The notes beneath the pieces were generated by a model. It ran no database searches. It was not told the DNA's origin and was given only the letters and a program-made list of their open reading frames with translations. Shown one piece after another: positions 33,802-42,877 of a DNA stretch of 64,000 nucleotides; the first letter of the stretch is position 1; each line of letters begins with the position of its first letter. Position numbers and translations under genes: made by a program. The stretch comes from Chloroflexota bacterium (lineage in GTDB: Bacteria; Chloroflexota; UBA11872; VXNJ01): positions 19,749 to 83,748 of the forward strand of contig JAPOWW010000007.1 of assembly GCA_026707405.1 (NCBI GenBank), written 5' to 3'.

Positions 33802-35682
33802 TCAGCCCTGAACGCTGACGAACCGGCCAAGGGCCATCAACGGAAATACGATTCGATAGAGGTGATATTTAACGTAGAAATCGCCGGGAAAGCCTGTTCC
33901 CGTGTACCACGGTTCATCCCACCCGCCGTCCGGTCGCTGGGTCTCGATCAGAAAGCGTGCGCCGCGAGCCACCGAATAGCCCCGCTCGCCAGCCGCCAGC
34001 AGTGCTACCAGCGCCCAGGCAGTCTGGGAAGCTGTGCTATCCCCTTTACCGACCCATGAACGATCTCGATACGAACGCAGGTCCTCGCCCCAACCGCCAT
34101 CGGCGTTCTGATGCCGCTGCAGCCAGTGAACCGCGCGCCGGATCGCCGGATCCCTGGTCGGCACGTCAGCGGCCACCAAAGCCGTCACAACCGCTCCGGT
34201 GCCATAGACGTGATTGGACCCCCAGCGTCCAAACCAGGAACCGTCGGGTTCCTGCTCGCTCCTTAGCCACTCAATTCCATGTTGCGCCGCATACTCGTCC
34301 TGCCGCCCCACGGCGGCCAGCATTTCGATCGCGTGCGCGGTGACGTCGGCGCTTGGTGGGTCTACCACTGCTCCAAAATCGCAGAACGGCAGCTGGGCAG
34401 CCACGTCTCTATCGTTGTCGGCGTCGAATGCGGCCCAGCCTCCTTCGAGCGACTGCATGCCGATGGTCCATCTGATGCCCCGCTCAATTGCCGGTTCGAT
34501 CCCAAGTACGGAATCGGCACTTACTTGCTTTAGAGCCAGCACTACTTCGGCGGTATCGTCCACGTCGGGATAGTTGACGTTTGCGAACTCGAATGCCCAG
34601 CCGCCCGGTTCGAGGTCTGGCCGTTTAATCTGCCAGTCGCCGGGCACGCGCACCTCGTTCTTCACCAGCCAGTCCGCCCCTCTGTGGATCGAGCTATGGC
34701 CGCCGTCGACACCAGCGTCGGAGAGAGCGATCATAGCCAGAGCCGTATCCCATACCGGCGATTGACACGCCTCGAGCCTCCTCGCGTCACCCTCCCAGAT
34801 AGTGAAGCGGTCGATCCCTTCGAGACCCGCAGCCATAACTGGGTGGTCGAGGCCGTAGCCGCGAAGCGACAACGCGATCAACGAGTAAACCCACGGCGGC
34901 TGTATACCGCCCCACGACCCATCAGCCTCCTGCCGTCTGACTATCCATTGCTCGGCCCTCTCAAGCGCCAGTTGCCGCAACGGTCTGAGAGCACGGTTTT
35001 CGTAGAGCTGAAGACCTTGATCCAGGAGTTGAAACGCGCCGAGACCGGACGCCAAAGGCGGACGCGGCGGATCGGGCGCTCCCGAGCGAATCTCGTCCAG
35101 ATCGAACTCGATGGGGCGGACCGGGCGGTACGCCGATACTACGCTCAAGGCCACGATGGTCTGTCTGGCCCAGCACGCGAAATCGTAGATATTCAGAGGC
35201 GCCCACTTCGGCAGGAAGATCTGCTCCGGGGGCAGCACGGGCACTCGTTCCCAGGACCAGAGGCCGAACAATGCCAGCCATATGCGCGTGAACACGCGAG
35301 TGCGTTCAACGCCGCCGGCATCCAGAATGTAAGCTGCCGCCTTCTTCATGTGGTCCGCGTCGGGACTATCGCCCGCGAGCTTCAGAGCCGTATAGGCCTC
35401 GGTCGTCGTCGAGTGCTCCGGAGGTCCGCCGTAGAAGTTCGCCCACGTTCCGTCAACTCGCTGCTTCGCGCGAATCCAGTTGGCCGTCGCCTGAGTCTCA
35501 CGGCGACCGCGGATACCCAGGAACTCGCGAAGCAGCAAGTCCTCCGCCTCGATCGAGACGTTGGTTTCCAGCTCGCCCTTCCAGTAGCCGTCCGAATGCT
35601 GAAGTCCCAGGAGGTAGTCGCGAGCCCTCTCCATCGCTTCGGCGGCGGTCTGAATCAGGTTAGGGGTTGATTTGGTAATCAT
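33802..35682 (-). CDS. shc: Squalene-hopene cyclase
   Basis: This 626-residue monotopic membrane enzyme cyclises squalene to hopene/hopanol. The protonating motif DVDDTA lies at residues 373-378 (Asp373, Asp375, Asp376). Several QW repeats are visible, such as QRPDGGWDEPW and QNADGGWGED near the C-terminus. Length matches bacterial cyclases. It follows hpnE by 15 bases and precedes hpnG by 21, so the cyclase is cotranscribed with squalene synthesis and side-chain genes. Confidence 0.97.
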   Translation of the reverse strand: MITKSTPNLIQTAAEAMERARDYLLGLQHSDGYWKGELETNVSIEAEDLLLREFLGIRGRRETQATANWIRAKQRVDGTWANFYGGPPEHSTTTEAYTALKLAGDSPDADHMKKAAAYILDAGGVERTRVFTRIWLALFGLWSWERVPVLPPEQIFLPKWAPLNIYDFACWARQTIVALSVVSAYRPVRPIEFDLDEIRSGAPDPPRPPLASGLGAFQLLDQGLQLYENRALRPLRQLALERAEQWIVRRQEADGSWGGIQPPWVYSLIALSLRGYGLDHPVMAAGLEGIDRFTIWEGDARRLEACQSPVWDTALAMIALSDAGVDGGHSSIHRGADWLVKNEVRVPGDWQIKRPDLEPGGWAFEFANVNYPDVDDTAEVVLALKQVSADSVLGIEPAIERGIRWTIGMQSLEGGWAAFDADNDRDVAAQLPFCDFGAVVDPPSADVTAHAIEMLAAVGRQDEYAAQHGIEWLRSEQEPDGSWFGRWGSNHVYGTGAVVTALVAADVPTRDPAIRRAVHWLQRHQNADGGWGEDLRSYRDRSWVGKGDSTASQTAWALVALLAAGERGYSVARGARFLIETQRPDGGWDEPWYTGTGFPGDFYVKYHLYRIVFPLMALGRFVSVQG

Positions 35683-35697
35683 CCGGAACGTAAGTGG

Positions 35698-37053
35698 TCA
35701 TGCATATATCGGCGTATCTCGGCTCGGAAGATTGAGACTCCTCAGCGCTTCACGAGCTGCGGAGAGTCCGCTCCGTACCGCCCCTTCCATGGTTGCCGGC
35801 CAGCCGGTGTCGGTCCAGGCTCCGGCCAAGAACAGACCGGGCATTCGAGTGACAGGACCCGGCCTCAGAGCGGCGCTTCCCGGCGATTGCAGAAACGTAG
35901 CGGCGTACTCCCGAGTCACGAAGAAAGATTCTACAGAAGCCCCGCGTGCTTTTGGAAACACCGAGGCCAGCGCATCCAGGAACTTCCTCTTCAGCGCTGA
36001 ATTGCTCTCGCCCACGTATTCGTCGGCGGCAGAGAGCGAAACGGCGAGATATTGTCCGCGCTCACATCCCGCGATATTTGTCCTGTCGAACACCCACTGC
36101 ACGGGTCCGTCGATACCTGCCGCGTGTGGCCAGTCCATGACCTTCCTGTCGTAAATCACGTGTAGATTCACGATAGGAGAAGTTCCCAGACGCTGAAATT
36201 GCGGCGGATCGCCGACCGCTTCCCGCGGCACGATCTGCGCGGCCGATTCGTGTGGAACGGCAACCACGACCGCGTCCGCGCTAAAGGAATCCCCGCCATG
36301 AACGGCGACTTGAAAACCGCCCGAACTGGCGCCTATCGATCTGACCCGCACGCCCTTTAGCACCCGCGAGCCGCGCTTGTGTAGCAGTTCTTCTGCCGGA
36401 TCGGCGTGGAGTTCCGACAGCGGCACTGCTGAGTAGCCCAGGTCCGCGGCGCTCCCGTCTTCGAGCAGTCCTGTCTGAAAGACCTTGGCCGCGAGCGTCA
36501 GCGAGGCGCGTGAGCTGGGTACGTTCAGGGTTGGAAGGACGATCAGGTCCCAAAACGAGTCTATCGAACGCTCGGACTGCCCATGCTGCCGCAGCCAGTC
36601 GTGAAAGGAATGCTCGTCCTGCTCCGAGTCCGAGAGATCGACCGCGGCGAGCTTTCTCGCTGCAAAGGCGACGCGAAGACGCTCGACGAGTTTCAGGAAC
36701 TTGAATCGCGCTAGCGATGGTCCGAGCTGGAGGGGGGCCGGTAATCGACTGCTCTTCAACCAGGCAGTCTCCCCCGTGGGACCCACCACTGGGATTTCCA
36801 ATCTCGACTGGAGCGTCACCTTGTCGGCAACTCCCACCCGTTCCAGGAACCACATATACGCTTCACAGCAGCGCAGGAACACGTGCTGCCCGTTGTCGAC
36901 CATCAGCCCGTCGCGCTCGAACGAGTACGTAGCGCCGCCCAAATGCCGCTTGCCTTCCAGCAGAGTCACCCGTGCTCCTCCGTCGACGCACGCGATGGCC
37001 GCGGTCAGTCCGGCAAGTCCTCCACCCGCAACGACCACATGGGGCCGGCTCAT
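35698..37053 (-). CDS. hpnE: Hydroxysqualene dehydroxylase HpnE
   Basis: This flavoprotein of about 451 residues is related to phytoene desaturases. VVVAGGGLAGLTAAIA is the FAD fingerprint, DNGQHVFLRCCEAY follows, and FLAGAWTDTGWPATMEGA closes the FAD domain. HpnE reduces hydroxysqualene to squalene, the third step after HpnD and HpnC. The ATG at 37053 overlaps the hpnD stop (ATGA). A longer frame to 37251 runs inside hpnD and is rejected. Confidence 0.94.
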   Translation of the reverse strand: MSRPHVVVAGGGLAGLTAAIACVDGGARVTLLEGKRHLGGATYSFERDGLMVDNGQHVFLRCCEAYMWFLERVGVADKVTLQSRLEIPVVGPTGETAWLKSSRLPAPLQLGPSLARFKFLKLVERLRVAFAARKLAAVDLSDSEQDEHSFHDWLRQHGQSERSIDSFWDLIVLPTLNVPSSRASLTLAAKVFQTGLLEDGSAADLGYSAVPLSELHADPAEELLHKRGSRVLKGVRVRSIGASSGGFQVAVHGGDSFSADAVVVAVPHESAAQIVPREAVGDPPQFQRLGTSPIVNLHVIYDRKVMDWPHAAGIDGPVQWVFDRTNIAGCERGQYLAVSLSAADEYVGESNSALKRKFLDALASVFPKARGASVESFFVTREYAATFLQSPGSAALRPGPVTRMPGLFLAGAWTDTGWPATMEGAVRSGLSAAREALRSLNLPSRDTPIYA

Positions 37054-37892
37054 GCCATCCCGCCGGCAATCGACCGGACGGCTACCCAGGCTTTCTCCCA
37101 AACCGGCAAAGATATCCGTCGGTGCAACACCTGTTCCGGATTCTTCGCTATTCGGCGAAGTATTCGGCTGTAGATACCCGCCATCGCAGCGGCGCACGCG
37201 TAACTGCGCCCCTCCAGCAACGGCAAGAGACTCAGCCCACGCGCAAACCACTCCCTGGCGCGCTCCGCCTCGAACGCGATGGCGTCGACCAGCCCGTCGT
37301 GGTTCGCCTTATCAAGATCTACCTCGGTTCCAAACATGTCTAGGTCTTCAGCCGGAATATAGACCCGGCCCCGCTCGTAGTCCTCCCTAACGTCTCGCAG
37401 AATGTTCGTAATCTGCAAAGCCACTCCCAGGGCCTCAGCTCTCGACCCGGCAAGCTCGGGATACGTCGAACCGAAAATCGCGAGCGACAGCCGTCCGATC
37501 GAGCCGGCGACCCTCTTGCAGTACAAGTGCAGATCATTAAAGGTCTGGTACGTCACCTCGCGCACATCCATTTCCACGCCATCGACTAGGTCGTGAAAAG
37601 CGCTGATCTGTATCGGGAACCGGCTCGACGTATCGGTCAGGGCCACGGTGATTGGATCGTCCGTGATTAAGCTCATCCGGTCCAGGCGTTCACGCACGTC
37701 ATCCAAACCCGATAGCTTTTCGCTCGCGGGCAGATCCCCGTCGCCTATGTCATCCACGCGGCGCGCAAGCGCATAGACCGCGCTGAGCGCGCGGCGCTTT
37801 TCCAGGGGCAGCAGGCGGATCCCGTAGAAGAAGTTGGCGGCCTCCCGCCGCGTCACGTCCTGGCAGTAGTCATACGCGAGATCGACTTGCAT
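37050..37892 (-). CDS. hpnD: Presqualene diphosphate synthase HpnD
   Basis: This 280-residue trans-isoprenyl diphosphate synthase-type protein has the first Asp-rich motif RRVDDIGD and the second one in NILRDVREDYERGRVYIP. HpnD condenses two farnesyl diphosphates to presqualene diphosphate. It sits between hpnC (4-base gap) and hpnE (ATGA overlap), which separates it from other squalene/phytoene synthases. Confidence 0.94.
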   Translation of the reverse strand: MQVDLAYDYCQDVTRREAANFFYGIRLLPLEKRRALSAVYALARRVDDIGDGDLPASEKLSGLDDVRERLDRMSLITDDPITVALTDTSSRFPIQISAFHDLVDGVEMDVREVTYQTFNDLHLYCKRVAGSIGRLSLAIFGSTYPELAGSRAEALGVALQITNILRDVREDYERGRVYIPAEDLDMFGTEVDLDKANHDGLVDAIAFEAERAREWFARGLSLLPLLEGRSYACAAAMAGIYSRILRRIAKNPEQVLHRRISLPVWEKAWVAVRSIAGGMA

Positions 37893-37896
37893 AAGA

Positions 37897-38757
37897 CTAT
37901 TGCCCGCGAAGCCCCCAAAGTGTCCGCCGTAACTCCAGCAGATAGCTCGCTTTGGATGGCCGGGGCGAACGCGAGAGAACGTCGAAGTCGGCCTTTTGGA
38001 TGGCGTCTAGAGCCGCCCGCCCGCCGGCCACAAATGCCGCGATCGCCAGCCGCTGACGTCCCCGCAAGGTGTTGGCGAGCGGCGCTCCGGCGGTCAGCAT
38101 TTCGTGAGCGCGCTGGACTTCAAAGTCCATCAGGCGGCGGAACTCCGCGCTCGCCTGTCCGCCGCCCAACTCCTTCTCCGAGACGGCGAACCGCTCCATG
38201 TCATCGCCCGGCAAATAGATCCGACCGGCCGCGTAGTCTTCCGCAACGTCCTGCCAGTGCTCCACGAGCTGCAATCCTGTGCACACGGCGTCGGATAGCT
38301 CAAACCGATCTTCCGTAGGCGCGGAGAATACGTACAAGACCAGCCGGCCCACCGGATTTGCCGAATACGAGCAGTATTCGATTAACCCCTCGACAGTCGC
38401 ATACCTTTTGATCGATTGGTCCCGCCGGTTGGCTTCGATCAGATCGAGGAACGGTTGCCGCGGAATCGCAAACTCGCCAACCGTCACGACCAGCCTCCGC
38501 ATCAGCGGATGATGCGGAGAGCCGCTATACGTACGGTCAACCTCGCTTTCCAGCCAGTTCAGGTGCGCCAATCGGTCGCCCTCGACCTCATCCCCCAAGT
38601 CGTCGACGAGACGGGCGAATCCATAGATATTGAGCAAGTGTCGTCGGATCTTCCCCGGAAGAAAGAACGCGGCTACCGGAAAATTCTCGCTCCCGGCCTG
38701 CGCCATGACCTCGGCTTGACCTGGGACGGCGCCCCCGGCGTCTTTAACCGCAGTCAT
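37897..38757 (-). CDS. hpnC: Hydroxysqualene synthase HpnC
   Basis: This 286-residue squalene/phytoene-synthase-fold protein begins the hopanoid operon. FARLVDDLGDE is the first Asp-rich motif and EHWQDVAEDYAAGRIYLP the second. HpnC converts presqualene diphosphate to hydroxysqualene. Start ATG 38757. The promoter must lie in the 340-base spacer upstream; I see no well-spaced consensus there. Confidence 0.93.
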   Translation of the reverse strand: MTAVKDAGGAVPGQAEVMAQAGSENFPVAAFFLPGKIRRHLLNIYGFARLVDDLGDEVEGDRLAHLNWLESEVDRTYSGSPHHPLMRRLVVTVGEFAIPRQPFLDLIEANRRDQSIKRYATVEGLIEYCSYSANPVGRLVLYVFSAPTEDRFELSDAVCTGLQLVEHWQDVAEDYAAGRIYLPGDDMERFAVSEKELGGGQASAEFRRLMDFEVQRAHEMLTAGAPLANTLRGRQRLAIAAFVAGGRAALDAIQKADFDVLSRSPRPSKASYLLELRRTLWGLRGQ

Positions 38758-39097
38758 AGGCGCCGCATGTGGGGAATCGTGGTTGCGCGTTCAATATTCC
38801 AAGGTTCCAACTGGGAGAGGGCGCATGTCAACAGGAACACGCCGAATTTCGACAGCCCGGCAGGGATCGGAATCCCCAAAACGAGCCTAGGGTATCACGC
38901 GCTCCCACCCCCAAATTCGGCACGGGCCGGGCCTATGACTTGACCACGTGAGTCACGGTAACGAACTATGCGTGGCGCGCTCCGGGCCCCGGCCCCATAT
39001 ACAAAGGTGACGGCAGGAACGCCAACCGTAAATTAGTCCATACTGTCTCAAGCATCTGAGTCCAGACAACTACGGAAGACCGAGGAGCGCTTGCACA
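38758..39097. other. Divergent spacer between the hopanoid operon and an SDR gene
   Basis: About 340 non-coding bases that must hold promoters for both directions. A TTGACC at 38940-38945 could be a plus-strand -35 element but has no good -10 partner. I see no open frame of merit. Confidence 0.5.
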
Positions 39098-39856
39098 ATG
39101 AAACTCGATGGCCGGGTGGCTGGAATAACAGGCGGAGGCGCCGGATTTGGGCGGGCGATGGCTCAGGCTTTCTCCCGAAACGGCGCCGACGTCGCGATTT
39201 GCGACCTGAACCTCGACGACGCGGAGGAGACCGCCCGGATGGTCGCCGCGAATGGCCGCCGCGCTCTGGCGCGCAAGCTCGACGTGACCGATACGCCGCG
39301 TCTACGGTCGTTCATCGACGAGATCGTTCACGAGTTCGGCAAGATCGACATCTGGGTGGGCAACGCCGGCATGGTCGGCGGTCTGCTCGCCGAGGACGAA
39401 GACGAAGGATTCTGGCGGCAGTTGCTGGACCTCAACCTCAGCGCCGTGTTTCTTGGCGCGCAGGCCGCTGGCCGCCACATGCTTCGGCAAGGCTCCGGCT
39501 CGATTATCAATATCGCATCTATGTACGGCACGCGCGCTTCCGCCGGAAGAGTCGCCTATTGCACCGCCAAGGCCGGCGTCATCATGCTCAGTCAGGTACT
39601 CGCGGTCGAGTGGGGTGCGCGCGGCGTCCGGGTCAACTCCATCGGACCGGGTTACTCCGATACTCAGCTCTTCCGCAAGGGCAGGTCGGCTCATTCGCCA
39701 GGGGTGGACGAGCTTTTGGAGCGGGTGCCGATGGAGCGGTTCGTCACCGTCGACGAAGTTGCCGCCGCCGCAACATTCCTGGCTTCCGATGACGCGTCGT
39801 TCGTCAACGGACACTGCCTGCTAGTCGACGGTGGATGGAGTCCCAGAGGAGCTTAG
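39098..39856 (+). CDS. Short-chain dehydrogenase/reductase (FabG-like)
   Basis: This 252-residue SDR has TGGGAGFGRAMA (cofactor), CDLNLDDAEE (Asp after beta-2, NAD preference), GNAGMVGG, the catalytic YCTAKAG and a C-terminal NGHCLLVDGGW. It resembles 3-oxoacyl-ACP reductase and sugar dehydrogenases; the substrate is unknown. ATG 39098 with GAGGAG upstream. Confidence 0.9.
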   Translation: MKLDGRVAGITGGGAGFGRAMAQAFSRNGADVAICDLNLDDAEETARMVAANGRRALARKLDVTDTPRLRSFIDEIVHEFGKIDIWVGNAGMVGGLLAEDEDEGFWRQLLDLNLSAVFLGAQAAGRHMLRQGSGSIINIASMYGTRASAGRVAYCTAKAGVIMLSQVLAVEWGARGVRVNSIGPGYSDTQLFRKGRSAHSPGVDELLERVPMERFVTVDEVAAAATFLASDDASFVNGHCLLVDGGWSPRGA

Positions 39857-39942
39857 GGAACGCTCACCACCCGGCAAACCGACGCCCCAAAAGACTTAAT
39901 CGAACCGCCGGCTAGCCCGATCCGACTATCGTGAGCGCACTC

Positions 39943-41337
39943 CTAGCCGACCACGCCCGACGCTACCTCATACTTGCCCTGAACACCCTTGAAGTCGTGC
40001 GCATGCCTCCCACTTCTAACAGAGCCCCCTCTGCCGAAGTAGATCGAGCCGAACTCGCTGCGAAGCCGCTCGGCCTCCTCCGGATGCTCGAGAATCAGGT
40101 TGTTTCGCTCGGTCGGATCGGCTTTCAAATCGTACAGCTCGTCCTGCTCACCCTCCGGACGGGCCACCAGGCTCCATTTACTGTCGCGGATGCAGCGGTC
40201 CAGGCCCTCGTAATAGCCGACGATCACCGACTCGCGGGCGGTGTCTGAGTCTCCCTCGATGACGCCTCGAAGCGTATACCCGTGCATGTCGTGTACCACG
40301 TTCGTAAAGCCCATGTAGTCGAATACGGTCGGCAGGAGATCGTGGAACTGGGCGACGGCCTCGTTATGCGCTCCGGCGCCTTTCAGGTCGGGCATGCGCA
40401 GCATGCACGGCACCTTGAGAAGCTCGTTGTACATGCGGTCCGGTCCCTTCAAAAACTTGCCATGGTCGGCAAGCGGGTGACCGTGGTCCGCGATCAGAAG
40501 AATCATGGAGTCTTCGTAGTAACCAAGCTCCTCGAGCACCTCCAAAAGCTCGCCTAAAGCATGATCGACCGCCGCGACTTCGCCGGCGTATAGACCCCGG
40601 ACGTGGTCGACCTCATTGGCGCTTGCCCACGATTCGGCCGGACCGCCCATCGGCATAACCAACCTCGCACCCGAGTAGTTGGGATCGGTATAGGTGTCGA
40701 ACTGTTCTGGCGGGTCCCAAGGCTCGTGTGGATCGAAGCTGTCTATCCACAGGAAGATCTTCTCGTAATTCCGGTTACGCCTGAGCCAATCGGCGGCGGT
40801 GCGGAACACCTGCGGCGCAAACCAGTCGTCGGCCTTCTTGAAGCCGTCAGTGTTGGCCAGAAACTGGCCTACCAGCGCCCGCCACCGTTCGGGAAATGCC
40901 TCGTTTACGTAATCGTCGAGACTCCGCTCGACCGGCGACGAAACGTAAGGATCGTATTCCTGGCCTCTTATCCAGTGATAGGACTGAAAGCCGCGATGGA
41001 AATTCATGCCCGGAGCGCGATAGTGATACGTGTCCGAGACCAGCCCGCAAACGTAGCCCTCCGCGCTCAGTATCTCCGCCATGGTGACGTCCGATTCGTG
41101 GAGCGGCTGCCACGGGCGATTAGGCAGGGTCCGCTGACCGGTCATCAAAGCCGTTCTCACGGGAATGGTCGGCAGAGCTTCGGGATATACGTTGTCGAAG
41201 ACTATGGATTCCCTGGCTAGCTTGTCCATGTTGGGCGTCTCGCAGGCGCGAATGCCCTCGTACAGCGGTACGCCTCGGTTGTAAGCGCCTACGTGGTCCT
41301 GACGCAGGCTGTCCATCATGATGACAATCAGATTCAT
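39943..41337 (-). CDS. Sulfatase-family hydrolase with Thr at the formylglycine position
   Basis: This 464-residue protein has the alkaline phosphatase/sulfatase fold. MMDSLRQDHVGAYN supplies the first metal Asp, DSFDPHEPW and IADHGHPLADHG further ligands. The nucleophile box, normally C/S-x-P-S-R, reads T57-I-P-V-R61 in LPTIPVRTALMTG. It therefore cannot be converted to formylglycine. Thr is the nucleophile in phosphodiesterases and phosphoglycerate mutases of this superfamily, so the enzyme may act on phosphoesters or phosphonates rather than sulfates, which is inference. No signal peptide is visible, so it is likely cytoplasmic. A cupin gene precedes it by 89 bases on the same strand. Confidence 0.85.
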   Translation of the reverse strand: MNLIVIMMDSLRQDHVGAYNRGVPLYEGIRACETPNMDKLARESIVFDNVYPEALPTIPVRTALMTGQRTLPNRPWQPLHESDVTMAEILSAEGYVCGLVSDTYHYRAPGMNFHRGFQSYHWIRGQEYDPYVSSPVERSLDDYVNEAFPERWRALVGQFLANTDGFKKADDWFAPQVFRTAADWLRRNRNYEKIFLWIDSFDPHEPWDPPEQFDTYTDPNYSGARLVMPMGGPAESWASANEVDHVRGLYAGEVAAVDHALGELLEVLEELGYYEDSMILLIADHGHPLADHGKFLKGPDRMYNELLKVPCMLRMPDLKGAGAHNEAVAQFHDLLPTVFDYMGFTNVVHDMHGYTLRGVIEGDSDTARESVIVGYYEGLDRCIRDSKWSLVARPEGEQDELYDLKADPTERNNLILEHPEEAERLRSEFGSIYFGRGGSVRSGRHAHDFKGVQGKYEVASGVVG

Positions 41338-41426
41338 CGAAGCTCGTGTCCTTCTTGCAAGACGCTGCCGCCCATCAAGCTCGGGCTACAGCCGCCCAAT
41401 GCTCAAACTGAGTCCGCCGCGCGGAC

Positions 41427-41951
41427 TTAGTTGCCGGCGTATTCCAGTCCGCGGGGGCCGCCGTAGCGTTCCGTGTCAAAGGTGTCCACCTCGACCGGAT
41501 TGATCACGGGACCGTCGTCGACGTAGTCGGCCGAGCGCATGATCACTTCCAGGATCACAAGCTCGTCCTCGCCGATGTTCTCGATGTAGTGATAACCGCC
41601 GATCGGCGCGTCGACTATGTCCCCCGGACCTACCTCTTCCTGCCGCTCGCCCATTTGCGACCCGATGTCGGCTCGGCCTGTGCCGCTCATGATGTACCAG
41701 ATCGCGTGGTCCTTGTGGTGCTGGTGAAGCGCGACGCCGCCGCCGCCCGGACCCACGGAAACGTGATGCCAGTTCATTCCGACTATCGGGCGGGTTGGGG
41801 TGATGATCCCAATAGGCTCGTTCCACACAATCGTCGTGTAACCGTCGGGCGCCCGTTTCTGCCTCTCGCCTACGTGCAGAATCTGGCTATCCTGACCGTC
41901 GCCCGGGCTGTCCGCGAGCTTTCCAGTCGCTTCCATTCGTTCTACCGCCAT
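41427..41951 (-). CDS. Cupin-domain protein
   Basis: This protein of about 174 residues has a single cupin core: VALHQHHKDHAIWYIMSGTG (HxHH..H metal site) and GDIVDAPIGGYHYIENIG (second motif, His). The catalytic role is unknown. ATG 41951 has GGGAGG upstream; a longer frame to 41981 is less likely. It may be cotranscribed with the sulfatase-like gene. Confidence 0.8.
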   Translation of the reverse strand: MAVERMEATGKLADSPGDGQDSQILHVGERQKRAPDGYTTIVWNEPIGIITPTRPIVGMNWHHVSVGPGGGGVALHQHHKDHAIWYIMSGTGRADIGSQMGERQEEVGPGDIVDAPIGGYHYIENIGEDELVILEVIMRSADYVDDGPVINPVEVDTFDTERYGGPRGLEYAGN

Positions 41952-42118
41952 TCCGGCCTCCCGTGGAGAATCGGATCCCAATCACCATAAGTATGAACCC
42001 CACCGGGTTCCTCGCCAAACGCCGCAGGAAAGCGATGGGAATCGAAGCGGAAAATGCCGAAGATCGTGCTCACCAACGAGAACCGAGCCTTTACGACGGC
42101 TATGTACTTGAAGCTAAA

Positions 42119-42147
42119 CAGGCGCGGCGCAAAATGCGCCGCGCCTG
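42119..42147 (-). terminator. Hairpin terminator after hsp20
   Basis: CAGGCGCGGCGC (42119-42130), loop AAAAT, GCGCCGCGCCTG (42136-42147) form a perfect 12-base stem, 57 bases past the hsp20 stop. On the minus strand TTTAGC follows, a short T-tract. Confidence 0.65.
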
Positions 42148-42204
42148 TGGGAGGGGAATTAACGATCGGGCGTGGACGAACCCTGCCCGCGCCGCCGAGA
42201 ATGC

Positions 42205-42645
42205 CTAGTTATGGACCTTCACGTCGATCACCCTGGACTTCCTCGACTCCTCCTTGGGCAAGGTGATCGTGAGCACGCCGTTGCGGTACTCACTCTCCGC
42301 CCCGTCCGGGTCGACGCCCTTGGGCAGCCGGACCGACCGGGCGAAGGATCCGGATCGCCGCTCACGCAAGAGGTAACCCGAGTTCCCCGACTCGTTGTCC
42401 TCGTTCGAGCCGCCCGCGATCGTCAAGATCCCGTCCTCGACCGTTACCTTGATGTCCTCCGGCGAAACGCCGGGAATCGACGCGCTGACGACCAGGCTGT
42501 CATCGTTGCCCACCACGTCCAGCGGCAGCGTCCACCGCCCGGCGGCGTGACCAAAATGCCTCGGCCCAAAGCCTCTGAAAAAGACCCTTGGCGTGCTGGC
42601 GATCTGCCGGAGCTCCTGAAACGGGTCCCATCGCTGTATCTGCAT
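42205..42645 (-). CDS. Small heat-shock protein, Hsp20/alpha-crystallin family
   Basis: This 146-residue chaperone has an alpha-crystallin domain (about residues 40-135): LDVVGNDDSLVVSASIPG, GVSPEDIKVTVEDGILTI and the GVLTITLPKEE end. The N-terminus MQIQRWDPFQELRQI is typical. It holds unfolding proteins in an ATP-independent way. It has its own promoter (42701-42729), a strong AGGAG and a hairpin terminator, so it is monocistronic. Confidence 0.94.
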   Translation of the reverse strand: MQIQRWDPFQELRQIASTPRVFFRGFGPRHFGHAAGRWTLPLDVVGNDDSLVVSASIPGVSPEDIKVTVEDGILTIAGGSNEDNESGNSGYLLRERRSGSFARSVRLPKGVDPDGAESEYRNGVLTITLPKEESRKSRVIDVKVHN

Positions 42646-42700
42646 CGTCTATCTCCTCGCATTCTGAGCCATACAGGCTCCGATTACTTATACGATCAGA

Positions 42701-42729
42701 AATATATCAGTTGAGTGTGTACATGTCAA
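42701..42729 (-). promoter_or_regulatory. Sigma-70-type promoter of hsp20
   Basis: On the minus strand TTGACA (42729-42724), 17 bases, TATATT (42706-42701). This near-consensus promoter is about 55 bases upstream of the hsp20 start. No CIRCE or HrcA-type dyad is visible. Confidence 0.75.
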
Positions 42730-42877
42730 GTCTTATGAAGACGGATCGTTAGGTCGTTCGCTGGGTGGGACTTCAGCCACAATCGACCACGCGAGATGCC
42801 CAAATCGTTGCTCTTGAGTGCACGCTGCTGTTACCAGAGGTCTGCGGTGTTATGGATTATGAGCGGGAGTCGCTCAA

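Noticed and set aside
34684-35670. 328-codon open frame on the plus strand
   Set aside because: Antisense to shc.
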